From Granulicella paludicola (GTDB taxonomy: Bacteria; Acidobacteriota; Terriglobia; Terriglobales; Acidobacteriaceae): a DNA stretch of 64,000 nucleotides. A program made the translations under genes and the position numbers. Every line of letters starts with the position of its first letter. The first letter of the stretch is position 1. Below, piece by piece: positions 26,109-34,772 of this stretch. The DNA is taken from positions 62,001-126,000 of the forward strand of contig NZ_JAGSYC010000021.1 of NCBI RefSeq assembly GCF_025685545.1, written 5' to 3'. Below the pieces are notes generated by a model. The model was not told where the DNA came from, did not search any database, and saw only the letters and a list, made by a program, of their open reading frames with translations.

Positions 26109-28265
26109 CTAGTGAATGATCTTGTACTGCGAGGACGTGATGACGAGATACACAGCAACCCGAACACGCTGGGCGTTCGAGGTCAGCGGCGTGATGGCAT
26201 TGATGATGGTCGTTCGCATGTTTGCCGGCATCTGCGAGTGCATGAAAACCTTGCCCAGATAGTCCGTCAAGTTCGCTGGATTCGTAGCCATCACACCCAG
26301 TGCGCTTGTGTTCGAAAGATCGACTGTGAAGCTCGCGATCTTATTGTTCACGATGGAGTCTGCCAGCGACAGCTGCAGGATCGAGGTTGCCGAGTTTTCA
26401 TTGCCAAACTCCGGCGCATTCAAGGTGGTACCCGGAATCACATAGTCCGGCGGGAAGAAGTTGAAGACCGAGTTGGCGCGATAGGGACGTTCGCCAAGAG
26501 TCGTAGTGTAGTTGGAAAGGTTGTAGTAGGCGCCATTCGGATCGGCGTTTGTGAAGTTGAGTGCCCGCATCATCGCAGTCATAAACAAGATGGGTTCACG
26601 CAAATGACCGCCGTTATAACTGGCATTCGTATCACCGGCTCTTGCTTCGGTGTCCATAAGAATCGCTCGAAGCACGGCCTGCATGTCGCCACGAACTCCG
26701 TTGCCGTTGTTTGCAAAGATCGCCGCTACGCGTGAGACATACGCCGGGCTTGGCGTGCTGGTGACGAGATGCTGAATCAGCTGAGTACAAACGAACGGCC
26801 CGACATTCGAGTCAGCAAAGATGTTCCCCAGAGCTCCGTCAAGGTCCTGCTCAGCCGTACCGCCAGCATTCAACACTGTGCCATTCAGGAGTGTCTTCGC
26901 CGTGGTGTCGTGATACTTCGCCACTGCCACCATCGGATCGTTGTAATCGCCAGAGTTGTTGGGAAATTTCGTCACTGCTGCGCCACCCGGATTTGCAAGT
27001 GTCCATCCGGTATAAGCGCGAGCAAAGGCCTGCACCTGCGCCTGCGTATAGCTTGGGATCGGCGCGCCCATACTATCCAATTGATGCGTGCCGTCCTGAT
27101 TCAATGCATACAGGCCAATCGTAAACAGCTGCATGTTCTCACGTGCGTAGTTCTCATTCGCAATCTGTCCTGCTGCCGGCGCTGCACTGTTCATCATGTT
27201 GAGGTAGCCGCCCATCGCAGGCGAAAGCGTGACGTCCTTCATGATCGTTGCAAAGTTACCGAAAGCGTCATTTGCCAGAGCGTTGTGGAACTGCGGAATC
27301 GCCTGCCCGGGAATCGACTGCGTCGAGACGACAAACATCTCCGACAGGGCGAACGCCACACGTTGACGCAACTGGTCCGGCCCTGTGATCGCCGTCGTCC
27401 ACCATTCTGACTCGGCGCAGGGATACGCTGTGTTGCTGGAAAGGCAGACCGCTGGAAACGGGCTTACCGGTATCGATGCGAGCACTGTTGTCGGCATGTT
27501 GAACTGCTGCATCAGGTACGCATTCATGCCGACGGATTGCACCTGCGCAATACTCGCTGCCGTGGGACCGAAGCTGGTCTGATCGAGGAACCGTGCGGCC
27601 TCGGTTGGGGTCGCTGCCACATAGCTGAGGTTCGCCGTCAACGCAGAGGAGTTGACCGCGCCGGGATTCGGATTACTCACCATGACGGTGAGAGTCGTCG
27701 TGCCGCTTGGAACGTTCACAGTCGCCTGCAGCTCCGTCGACGAAACATACGTAGTCGTTAAGGCCGTTCCATTAGCGAGGATCACCGCGCCGGATACGAA
27801 ATTGCTTCCGATTACATCGATGCTGTAGCTGAGAGTGCTGCCAACCTGCGTGACCGTTGTGCTGCTCAGCACAGCAATTGGATTCAGCAGGCTTTCCGTT
27901 ACCGTAGCTGTCGCGGTAGCCGATGCCGCGCTGACAACTGAAACCGTCACCGAGGTCGTACCAGGCATGGCGGCAGGCGCCGTGTACAAACCGCTAGACG
28001 AGATTGTGCCTGTAGCGTTCGATCCCCCGGCAACGCCGTTCACCTCCCATACAACCGCAGTATTTGCACTGCCGCTGACGATCGCGGCGAATTGCGTCGT
28101 TTCACTAAGGCGCACCGTTGTCGCGCCGCTCAGCGCAACCGTCACGGAGGGCGTGCTGCCGGAGCCGGTCGATCCCCCCGAACAACCTGCAAGAAACGCC
28201 AGGGCAAGAAGTGCGGTCGCCGATGGGGTCTTCGGTGACGCACGAAACAAACGCAAATGCAGCAT
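26109..28265 (-). CDS. DUF1800 lipoprotein with N-terminal Ig-like domains
   Basis: 718-aa surface or periplasmic lipoprotein. ATG at 28265 is chosen over the 28298 start because a GGAGG lies 7 nt upstream and the signal peptide begins there (MLHLRLFRASPKTPSATALL). The lipobox is LAGC. Two Ig-like folds follow (about residues 30-115, BIG2-like, and 116-210, IPT/TIG-like), then DUF1800 (about 215-718), with YARENMQLFTIGL and RAYTGWTLANPGG. DUF1800 is usually encoded with DUF1501, as here, and both are uncharacterised. Four genes of squalene synthesis lie upstream on the same strand, separated by about 150 nt. Confidence 0.88.
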   Translation of the reverse strand: MLHLRLFRASPKTPSATALLALAFLAGCSGGSTGSGSTPSVTVALSGATTVRLSETTQFAAIVSGSANTAVVWEVNGVAGGSNATGTISSSGLYTAPAAMPGTTSVTVSVVSAASATATATVTESLLNPIAVLSSTTVTQVGSTLSYSIDVIGSNFVSGAVILANGTALTTTYVSSTELQATVNVPSGTTTLTVMVSNPNPGAVNSSALTANLSYVAATPTEAARFLDQTSFGPTAASIAQVQSVGMNAYLMQQFNMPTTVLASIPVSPFPAVCLSSNTAYPCAESEWWTTAITGPDQLRQRVAFALSEMFVVSTQSIPGQAIPQFHNALANDAFGNFATIMKDVTLSPAMGGYLNMMNSAAPAAGQIANENYARENMQLFTIGLYALNQDGTHQLDSMGAPIPSYTQAQVQAFARAYTGWTLANPGGAAVTKFPNNSGDYNDPMVAVAKYHDTTAKTLLNGTVLNAGGTAEQDLDGALGNIFADSNVGPFVCTQLIQHLVTSTPSPAYVSRVAAIFANNGNGVRGDMQAVLRAILMDTEARAGDTNASYNGGHLREPILFMTAMMRALNFTNADPNGAYYNLSNYTTTLGERPYRANSVFNFFPPDYVIPGTTLNAPEFGNENSATSILQLSLADSIVNNKIASFTVDLSNTSALGVMATNPANLTDYLGKVFMHSQMPANMRTTIINAITPLTSNAQRVRVAVYLVITSSQYKIIH

Positions 28266-28412
28266 AGAGCAGCCTCCACATTTCGCAACGCGACACAAAA
28301 CGAGATCGGTTGGCAGAAAGGGTCGTTAGCAACACTAAACCCAGTCTTCCAACTTAGTTTTGAATATTCTCTGTTTTATTTCGAGGCGAGTTCCAGCGCA
28401 GCACGAGGGGGC

Positions 28413-29831
28413 TTACAGCAGTCGCATCAGTCCACTTCCGGGAAGGTCAGCCGTTACGAACGAACGACCGCTGATCTTCTCTGCCGCAAGCCGTCCGCTG
28501 CGAACCGCGCCCTCCATCGTCGAAGGCCAACCTGTCTGCGTCCAGTCACCCGCAAGATAGAGGCCATCCCCAGCAACATCCTGCGCCGGGCGATAGCGAT
28601 CGAGTCCCGGCACCACAGAGAAGGTAGCCCGCGCCTCCTTCAAGATGCCTGACTTCAACAGTGTCGCTTGCTTCACCGCCGGAAAGAATCGTGCCAGTTC
28701 CTCGAGCGAAGATGCGAGGAGCTGCTCACGCGTATCGTGCAACTCGGCAAAGGAAGCACTGATACAGAGCTCAAGATATTGCCCGGGCAACGAATCAGCC
28801 GGCGCCGGCTCAAAGCGACGAATCAGCGTTTTATTGAAGACCCACTGAATCCGCGTCTCGAGCAGCGCTGCATGTTCCAGCTCTGTCACCTCGCGATCGA
28901 ACCACAGGTGCAGCGTCGTGATCGGAGCATGAATAAAGTGCTGCATCAGCGGCAGCGTTCTCTCGCGCTGCGGCGACGACTCGTCAAGCGTCACCAGCAG
29001 CCGCTGCACCTGCTCGAACGGCAGCGCCAGCAGCAACTTCGGTGCCTGCATCCGCGTGCCATCGGAGGCCGTCGTCTGCCATAGGCCATTGCTCAGCCGC
29101 TCGATGCGGTCGACGCTTGTACGCAGATGCATCTCGGTTCCCTGTTGTTCTGCAAGATCGGCCACCGCCGCATAGAACTCCGAGAGAGGCTGCGCAGGAA
29201 TACCGAGCCGACCACCCTGCGCGGACTTCAGGAAGGATTCGTAGAAAACCTGCCCTGCGTAACGAGTTGAGCATCGATCGAAGGTGTCATTGAGAGCACC
29301 CACGATGATCGGTTCCCAGAAGTGAAGGATCGCGTTCTGCGTTTGCTTCGTTCGCTTCAGCCAGGCGGCGAACGACTCGTCGTCGGTCGCAGGATAGCCG
29401 CGCATAAACTCCAGCAGCCCTAGCGCGATGCGACTCTTGTCTGCAAGAGAAAGCATCGAAGCCCGCAGAAAACTCAGCGACGAATGTCCTGGCGAAGGTA
29501 GACCGCTCGGGCCAATCACGCTCCTGCGCGCGGGCCCACCAGCAGTGCCTGGCTCTAGAAAATTGTAGTGGTCATACCAGCGGATATGCTTGTCCGCTCC
29601 CGAAAGCTGGCAGAGGTCTATGAGGTTGGTGCAGCATCCAAGCAGTACATGCTGCGAGTCGATGACTTCCTCGAGAGCTGGATGCGCGTACGAGTAGGCG
29701 CGACCTCCGACATAGGGCTTACGCTCCAGTAAGGCAATGCGAGTGCCCTGCTTCGACAGCGCCACCGCTGCCGCGAGTCCAGCGAGTCCAGCTCCTACGA
29801 TCAGCACCTCGGGTTGATTCGCGCTCGTCAT
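28413..29831 (-). CDS. hpnE: Hydroxysqualene dehydroxylase HpnE
   Basis: 472-aa FAD-dependent enzyme that removes the hydroxyl group of hydroxysqualene to give squalene, the last of three steps replacing squalene synthase. The Rossmann FAD-binding motif is at the N-terminus (VLIVGAGLAGLAAAVALSKQG), followed by the amine-oxidase-like fold and a C-terminal FAD motif (AGDWTQTGWPSTMEGAVRSG). ATG overlaps the hpnD stop by 4 nt (29828-29831), so translation is coupled. This is the last gene of the overlapping adh-hpnC-hpnD-hpnE run. Confidence 0.93.
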   Translation of the reverse strand: MTSANQPEVLIVGAGLAGLAAAVALSKQGTRIALLERKPYVGGRAYSYAHPALEEVIDSQHVLLGCCTNLIDLCQLSGADKHIRWYDHYNFLEPGTAGGPARRSVIGPSGLPSPGHSSLSFLRASMLSLADKSRIALGLLEFMRGYPATDDESFAAWLKRTKQTQNAILHFWEPIIVGALNDTFDRCSTRYAGQVFYESFLKSAQGGRLGIPAQPLSEFYAAVADLAEQQGTEMHLRTSVDRIERLSNGLWQTTASDGTRMQAPKLLLALPFEQVQRLLVTLDESSPQRERTLPLMQHFIHAPITTLHLWFDREVTELEHAALLETRIQWVFNKTLIRRFEPAPADSLPGQYLELCISASFAELHDTREQLLASSLEELARFFPAVKQATLLKSGILKEARATFSVVPGLDRYRPAQDVAGDGLYLAGDWTQTGWPSTMEGAVRSGRLAAEKISGRSFVTADLPGSGLMRLL

Positions 29832-30781
29832 CCCAGTACTCGCGTCAGCAGAGACTGTGCAACACCCACGCCGAGAATCGACAGCTTCTGCGACGTCGGA
29901 ACCGACACACGCTCACGAAAGATGGCCGCAGGATCAGCAGCAATGCGATCAAGCAGACGGTGATAGATGCGAACCAATACCAGCATCGCTGGCCGTGAAT
30001 CCGCATCGAGCAGCGGGATCAAACGATCGGCGCTCAGGTATAACGTCTGCGCCGTCAGCTCAAAGCCACGCAGCAGAGCCAGTTCGTTCGGCTGAATGGT
30101 CGCGCCATTCGCCAACTCTAGGATGCGCGAAGGATCGACCGCGTTCTCACGCAGCTGATCTGCTGAAAGATAGATACGCCCGCGCTCGGCATCTTCCTTC
30201 ACATCGCGCAGAATGTTGGTCAGCTGGAACGCTACGCCGGTGTCGATGGCGAGCTGCTCGGCTTTCCTGTCGGTATAGCCGAAGATACGGATGCAGACGA
30301 GTCCCACGACCGAAGCCACAAGATAGCAGTAATGATGCAACGCCGCAAAGCTCTCGTAGACCTGCAGGGTCTTGCCATCCATCTCGTACAGCACGACGCC
30401 CTCTGGTTGTGACTGCAGGTCGAGCGTAGTTCCAGCAACGAGCTGCTCCAGCAACTCATCGGTGATGCCAAACCGCTTCTGCGAATCGTTCACTGCGAGA
30501 AAGACGGGATCGCTGGTCGGCGCAGACCGCGAGGCGCGCCAGTCTGCCGTCCATGCGGCCATTGCTGCTCGCCGCTGGTCGAGCGACATCGATTCATCAT
30601 CGCTCAGGTCGTCGGCCTTGCGCATGAACGCGTAGATCGCACACATCGCATCTGACTTGTGCTGCGGCAACACGCGAAAGGAGTAGTAAAAATTCTTAGC
30701 TTCGCGCTTGGCGATCGCACGGCACTCTGCGTACGCTGCGACCAGCGAAGGACTCTGGGGTTCGGTCATCGTCGCACTCAT
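29828..30781 (-). CDS. hpnD: Presqualene diphosphate synthase HpnD
   Basis: 317-aa trans-isoprenyl diphosphate synthase. It condenses two farnesyl diphosphates to presqualene diphosphate. The two Asp-rich metal-binding motifs are intact: RKADDLSDDE (about residues 54-63) and LRDVKEDAERGRIY (about 172-185). Length is normal. It overlaps hpnC upstream and hpnE downstream by 4 nt each. The N-terminus SFRVLPQHKSDAMCAIYAFMR is characteristic of HpnD in comparison with HpnC. Confidence 0.93.
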   Translation of the reverse strand: MSATMTEPQSPSLVAAYAECRAIAKREAKNFYYSFRVLPQHKSDAMCAIYAFMRKADDLSDDESMSLDQRRAAMAAWTADWRASRSAPTSDPVFLAVNDSQKRFGITDELLEQLVAGTTLDLQSQPEGVVLYEMDGKTLQVYESFAALHHYCYLVASVVGLVCIRIFGYTDRKAEQLAIDTGVAFQLTNILRDVKEDAERGRIYLSADQLRENAVDPSRILELANGATIQPNELALLRGFELTAQTLYLSADRLIPLLDADSRPAMLVLVRIYHRLLDRIAADPAAIFRERVSVPTSQKLSILGVGVAQSLLTRVLG

Positions 30782-31734
30782 GCAGCCTTCCTTCGACTTG
30801 ACGGTTGCAGACTCGCCGTCAGCTTCCCCAGCAGCGCGCCGCCGAGGAGCTTCAACTTCGCTACCTTCGTCACAACGGGGCGCGCCTTCAGCGTGTTGTA
30901 ATCCTGAGCCGCAATTGCATCGAGGATCGCAAGACCACCCTTGACGAAGAGCGATAGCGTTGCGGCGAGCTCGGCATCGACAAGGGTGACAATGCGCTGA
31001 CCACTAATGAGCCGGGCTCGAGCGTCGTCGACGAGGAACTGCATCATGGCGCGAACATTGGCGTCAAAGTATCGCGTAAGGAGCTGCTCATTCGACACAC
31101 CAAAACGCTCCATCGCATCCGCTGGAATGTAGCGCCGACCACGCTCGGCATCTTCCACGATGTCCTGGTAGAAGTTGGCAAGTTGCAGGCCCGTACAAAT
31201 CTCGTCGGACAGCCGCATCAACTCATCGGAGGTATACCCGCAAACCAGAAGCACAAGTCGCCCAACAGGATTTGCAGAATAACGGGAATATTCTTCGAGC
31301 GTCGCGAGCGAGGCATGATGCGTGTAAACCTGATCCTGTTCGAAGGCGGAGATCAGATCGTCGAAGGGTTGTATCGGCAGGTTGCGCTGAGCGATGGTCG
31401 GCTGCAAGGCGACGAAGACTGGATGCCTGGAAAGTGCCGGTGTTGCGAAGCATTCGTGCAGCATCGCACGCCACTCGCTCAACAAGCGCGTGGCCGTCGC
31501 AGTGTCCGCGACCTCGTCTCCCAAGTCATCCGACGTGCGGCAGAAGGCATAGACGCTGTGGAAGTGGGGTCTCAACTGCGTTGGTAGAAAAAACGTTGCC
31601 ACGTGGAAGTTCTCGTAGTGCGTGGTCGCAAGTGTCTTGCACCAGGCCTGCGCTTCCTCCAGCGAGGGACGCTGCGTCGGCGTGCGATAGAGCTCCGGTG
31701 CACCGAGCAACTGAGTATCGACTACAGCGCTCAT
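30778..31734 (-). CDS. hpnC: Hydroxysqualene synthase HpnC
   Basis: 318-aa protein of the squalene/phytoene synthase family. It converts presqualene diphosphate to hydroxysqualene, the middle step of the HpnCDE route. Asp-rich motifs are visible: YAFCRTSDDLGDE and FYQDIVEDAERGRRYIP. The start ATG overlaps the stop of the dehydrogenase gene by 4 nt (31731-31734), and the stop overlaps hpnD by 4 nt. The tight overlaps suggest an equimolar pathway. Confidence 0.92.
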   Translation of the reverse strand: MSAVVDTQLLGAPELYRTPTQRPSLEEAQAWCKTLATTHYENFHVATFFLPTQLRPHFHSVYAFCRTSDDLGDEVADTATATRLLSEWRAMLHECFATPALSRHPVFVALQPTIAQRNLPIQPFDDLISAFEQDQVYTHHASLATLEEYSRYSANPVGRLVLLVCGYTSDELMRLSDEICTGLQLANFYQDIVEDAERGRRYIPADAMERFGVSNEQLLTRYFDANVRAMMQFLVDDARARLISGQRIVTLVDAELAATLSLFVKGGLAILDAIAAQDYNTLKARPVVTKVAKLKLLGGALLGKLTASLQPSSRRKAA

Positions 31735-32879
31735 GCGACCTCCACGGCCACTGCCTCGGCGGCTGGGACACCGGCATGCGGATGCGGATAGATCGCGATC
31801 TTGATCTCCGGTGCTGTGCCTTCGGCTGGTCGCGTCAACATACCGCGGAAGACCTCAGGTAATTCTTCAAGCGTGGACGAACCTGTAAGGAAGTCTTCAC
31901 ACAAGAAACGTCCAGAGCAGAGCAGATCGAACGCCGCGCGCGCAGTGGAAGGTGTGTGGTGAAAGCTGGCCTTGATATTCAAATCGGAGTAATGGATCAG
32001 GTTAGTGTCGAACGCTGCAATGGTTCCTGCGGGCGGCCCACCGAAAAGGTTTACCAGACCGCCCTTGCGCGCCAATTGCACGGCCCACTGCCAGGCCTCC
32101 GGCGTGGCTACGGCTTCGAAGACGACATCTGCACCGCGACCCTCCGGCGTCAGCGCGCGGGCTGCCGCGATGGGGTCTTCGACATCTGCGAGCCGAACGA
32201 CTTGCTTAGCTCCAAAGTGCTCGGCCGTAGCGATCTGATCCTTACGCTTAACCACCGCGATCACGTTTAGGCCCTGAAGCGAGGCCGCATGAATGAAGAG
32301 CAGCCCAATAGGTCCGGCACCCAGGACAATCGCTGTCTGTCCAGCCGTTACGTCCGACTGCTCAAGTCCCCTCATTACGCAGGCCAGCGGCTCCGTCAGC
32401 GCGGCATGTTGAAACGGCATCGACTCCGGGAGAGTCAGCGTATTCTTCTCGACGATCCGCGCGGGGATACGGATGTACTCGGCGTAGGCTCCGTTGTTGA
32501 AGAGCAGGTCGTCGCAGAGGTTTTGCTGACCTGCCTTGCAGAAGAAGCAGATGTCGCAGGGCGCGGAGTTCAGCGGCACCACACGATCTCCGACGGCAAA
32601 GCGCGTGACGCCTTCTCCTGTTGACACCACAGTTCCAGCGAGTTCGTGGCCGAACAGGCGATCGAGCGTCAGCATCTTGGCGTGATAGCCGCGGCGATAG
32701 ACCTTCAAATCGGTTCCGCAGGTCAGCGCAGCACCTACGCGGAGTACGAGTTCGCCGGGTCCTGCAACAGGAACCGCGACCTGCTCTATCGCAAGATCTT
32801 CCTTGCCACGCAGAACAGCGGCTGTCATCGTCTTGCCTGGTACATCGATCTGACCGGAGTATGAGACTTGGTTGGCCAT
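31731..32879 (-). CDS. Zinc-dependent medium-chain dehydrogenase, first gene of hpnCDE operon
   Basis: 382-aa NAD(P)-dependent alcohol/polyol dehydrogenase of the MDR family. The catalytic-zinc region is ALTCGTDLKVYRRG with FGHELAGTVV, the structural zinc is held by the four Cys of CDICFFCKAGQQNLC, and the Rossmann motif is VLGAGPIGLLFIHAASLQG. The substrate is unknown; sorbitol/threonine-dehydrogenase-like relatives are the nearest guess. It is first in an operon with hpnC, hpnD and hpnE, with a 4-nt overlap to hpnC, which implies a link with squalene or hopanoid metabolism. The start has AGAGAG just upstream. It is divergent from mlaE with 82 nt between them. Confidence 0.88.
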   Translation of the reverse strand: MANQVSYSGQIDVPGKTMTAAVLRGKEDLAIEQVAVPVAGPGELVLRVGAALTCGTDLKVYRRGYHAKMLTLDRLFGHELAGTVVSTGEGVTRFAVGDRVVPLNSAPCDICFFCKAGQQNLCDDLLFNNGAYAEYIRIPARIVEKNTLTLPESMPFQHAALTEPLACVMRGLEQSDVTAGQTAIVLGAGPIGLLFIHAASLQGLNVIAVVKRKDQIATAEHFGAKQVVRLADVEDPIAAARALTPEGRGADVVFEAVATPEAWQWAVQLARKGGLVNLFGGPPAGTIAAFDTNLIHYSDLNIKASFHHTPSTARAAFDLLCSGRFLCEDFLTGSSTLEELPEVFRGMLTRPAEGTAPEIKIAIYPHPHAGVPAAEAVAVEVA

Positions 32880-32961
32880 CTCTCTATTTTCTCATCCATG
32901 GGATGCTTTGTGACGCGATCCACAGGATGCTGCATCTGATAACCTGAGCCTTAATCGACCC
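32880..32961. promoter_or_regulatory. Divergent promoter region between dehydrogenase-hpnCDE and mlaEF
   Basis: 82 nt separate two outward-facing operons, so both promoters must lie here or in the flanking coding ends. No clear -35/-10 pairs or operators were recognised. Confidence 0.4.
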
Positions 32962-33741
32962 ATGCCATTCGCCTCCCCAGAAGCGCTCGCAAAAAAGATC
33001 ATCGGTTCGGTGCAAGAGTACTCGCTGCTCTCTGCCCGCGCTGTCGGAAATCTGTTCAGCAAGCCGCGCTACATCGCGGACACTTTTACACAGATGGACT
33101 CGATCGGCTTTGGATCGGTGCCGATTGTGGTGCTGACGGGCTTTTTTACCGGCTGCGTGCTGGCGTTGCAGGCCGCCGTTTCGCTGAAGGAGTTTGGCGC
33201 GGTCAATATGACCGGGCGGCTTGTTTCCCTGTCGATGGTGAAGGAGCTCGGGCCGGTTTTGACTGGACTGATGGTCTCCGGTCGAAATACTTCCGGTATG
33301 GCAAGCGAGCTAGGCTCGATGAAGGTCTCGGAACAGATTGACGCGATGCGCGCGCTGGGCACAGACCCTATTCGCAAGCTGGTGGCGCCAAGACTTGTGG
33401 CTTCTGTGGTGATGCTATTCTTCCTGACGATCATCGCGGATGCCTGCGGTACCGCCGGCGGCGCTGCGGTTTCAGTGCTGCTGCTGCGTCTGAACGCTGG
33501 CGAATTTCTGCATACCTCTTACATGGCTCTGCAGTATGGCGATGTGGTGGAAGGCCTGGTGAAGCCGCTCTTTTCGGGGTTCATCATCGCGACGGTGGGT
33601 TGTTATTACGGTCTGAAGACGACGGGCGGAACGCGAGGCGTCGGTCAATCGACGACGCAGGCGGTTGTGGTCGCTTCGGTGTCCATCATTCTTTGCGATT
33701 TTCTGGTGACGCAGCTGATGATCGGGATCTTCGGCCGATGA
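32962..33741 (+). CDS. mlaE: MlaE family ABC permease
   Basis: 259-aa inner-membrane permease of the MlaE/YrbE family, which transports phospholipids between inner and outer membrane. An N-terminal amphipathic segment is followed by five to six hydrophobic segments. The family core is present: GSVPIVVLTGFFTGCVLALQAA, VKELGPVLTGLMVSGRNTSGMASELGSMKVSEQIDAMRALG. The ATPase gene overlaps by 4 nt. Usually an MCE-domain protein (MlaD type) follows, but here the operon ends after the ATPase, so the periplasmic partner lies elsewhere. Confidence 0.92.
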   Translation: MPFASPEALAKKIIGSVQEYSLLSARAVGNLFSKPRYIADTFTQMDSIGFGSVPIVVLTGFFTGCVLALQAAVSLKEFGAVNMTGRLVSLSMVKELGPVLTGLMVSGRNTSGMASELGSMKVSEQIDAMRALGTDPIRKLVAPRLVASVVMLFFLTIIADACGTAGGAAVSVLLLRLNAGEFLHTSYMALQYGDVVEGLVKPLFSGFIIATVGCYYGLKTTGGTRGVGQSTTQAVVVASVSIILCDFLVTQLMIGIFGR

Positions 33742-34541
33742 GTGAGCCTGTTTCGCAGCCTATCGTCGAGTTCCGTCACGTCTCGATCCACTTTGACGAG
33801 AACAAGGTTCTCAACGATGTGAGTTTCACCGTTGCTCACGGTGAGACGCGCATTCTTCTTGGGCCTGCAGGCGGCGGCAAAAGCGTTCTGATGAAGATCG
33901 CCAATGGTCTGATGATGCCTGATGAGGGCGAGGTGTTCATCTTCGGACAGGAGCTGAGCAAGCTGACTGAAAACGAGATGTTTGCCATGCGAGCGCATGT
34001 AGGGATGGTGTTCCAGGAGAGCGCGCTGTTTGATTCGCTCAGCGTCGAAGACAACGTTGCGTACCGACTGCAGGAGGAGCATTGCCCTGTGCAGGAGACG
34101 CATGATCGCGTGGTCGAGGCGTTGCGGTTTGTCGAACTGGAGAAGGCGATCGACAAATTTCCTTCGGAGTTGAGCGGCGGAATGCGACGACGCGTTTCGA
34201 TTGCTCGGGCGATTGTGAGCAAGCCCGATTTGATTCTTTACGACTCGCCGACTGGTGGTTTGGACCCGATTACTTCGAACACGATCATTGAGCTGGTCGT
34301 GAAGCAGCGCGATGTGTCGAAGACGACATCCCTGTTGATTACGCATCGTTTGCAGGATGCGTTTACGCTGGCGACGCATCGGTTCAATCAGGAAACTGGA
34401 CACATGGAGCCGATTCCGGATGGCGGAATCGATCCGAGCACGCAGTTTCTGGTGCTGAATGAAGGGCATGTCGTGTTCGATGGATCGACTGAAGAGCTGG
34501 TTCGGACTGACGATCCGTGGTTGCGATCGTTCATCAGCTAG
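33738..34541 (+). CDS. mlaF: MlaF family ABC ATPase with non-canonical Walker B
   Basis: 267-aa ATPase for the MlaE permease, starting at ATG 33738 inside the permease stop codon (ATGA). Walker A is GPAGGGKS (42-49), the Q-loop lies in MVFQESALF, and the signature is LSGGMRRR. Walker B reads LILYDSPTGGLDP: Asp169 is present but the residue that should be the catalytic Glu is Ser170. The switch His is in LLITHRL. The longer frame starting at 33600 overlaps mlaE and is rejected. Loss of the catalytic Glu would slow ATP hydrolysis or imply another catalytic base. A terminator follows at 34631. Confidence 0.9.
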   Translation: MSEPVSQPIVEFRHVSIHFDENKVLNDVSFTVAHGETRILLGPAGGGKSVLMKIANGLMMPDEGEVFIFGQELSKLTENEMFAMRAHVGMVFQESALFDSLSVEDNVAYRLQEEHCPVQETHDRVVEALRFVELEKAIDKFPSELSGGMRRRVSIARAIVSKPDLILYDSPTGGLDPITSNTIIELVVKQRDVSKTTSLLITHRLQDAFTLATHRFNQETGHMEPIPDGGIDPSTQFLVLNEGHVVFDGSTEELVRTDDPWLRSFIS

Positions 34542-34630
34542 GGACCCCCTCCCCCCCATACTTTCAGTGCTAAAGTATTGATCCGGTTCAGGTTAAGTGT
34601 GTTTTTTGCTCATTGAAGTCTAGAAAGAAA

Positions 34631-34664
34631 AGCAGCACGGGAGCGGATCCCGAGCTGCTCTTTT
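34631..34664 (+). terminator. Rho-independent terminator after mlaF
   Basis: AGCAGCACGGGA pairs with TCCCGAGCTGCT, with one internal A.A mismatch, around a 5-nt loop, and is followed by CTTTTGG. It lies 90 nt after the stop codon. Confidence 0.8.
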
Positions 34665-34772
34665 GGTTTAACTCTCTATCTCAATTATAGAAGATTGGGA
34701 GTAGTGAATGTGCAACTCTATTTGCCTTTGAATCAGGCGGTTGCAGGATTTGGGGGTTGACAGGATTCGGGC

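Noticed and set aside
33600-33737. Longer start for the MlaF ATPase
   Set aside because: It lies inside mlaE. ATG at 33738 forms an ATGA overlap and starts the ABC domain properly.
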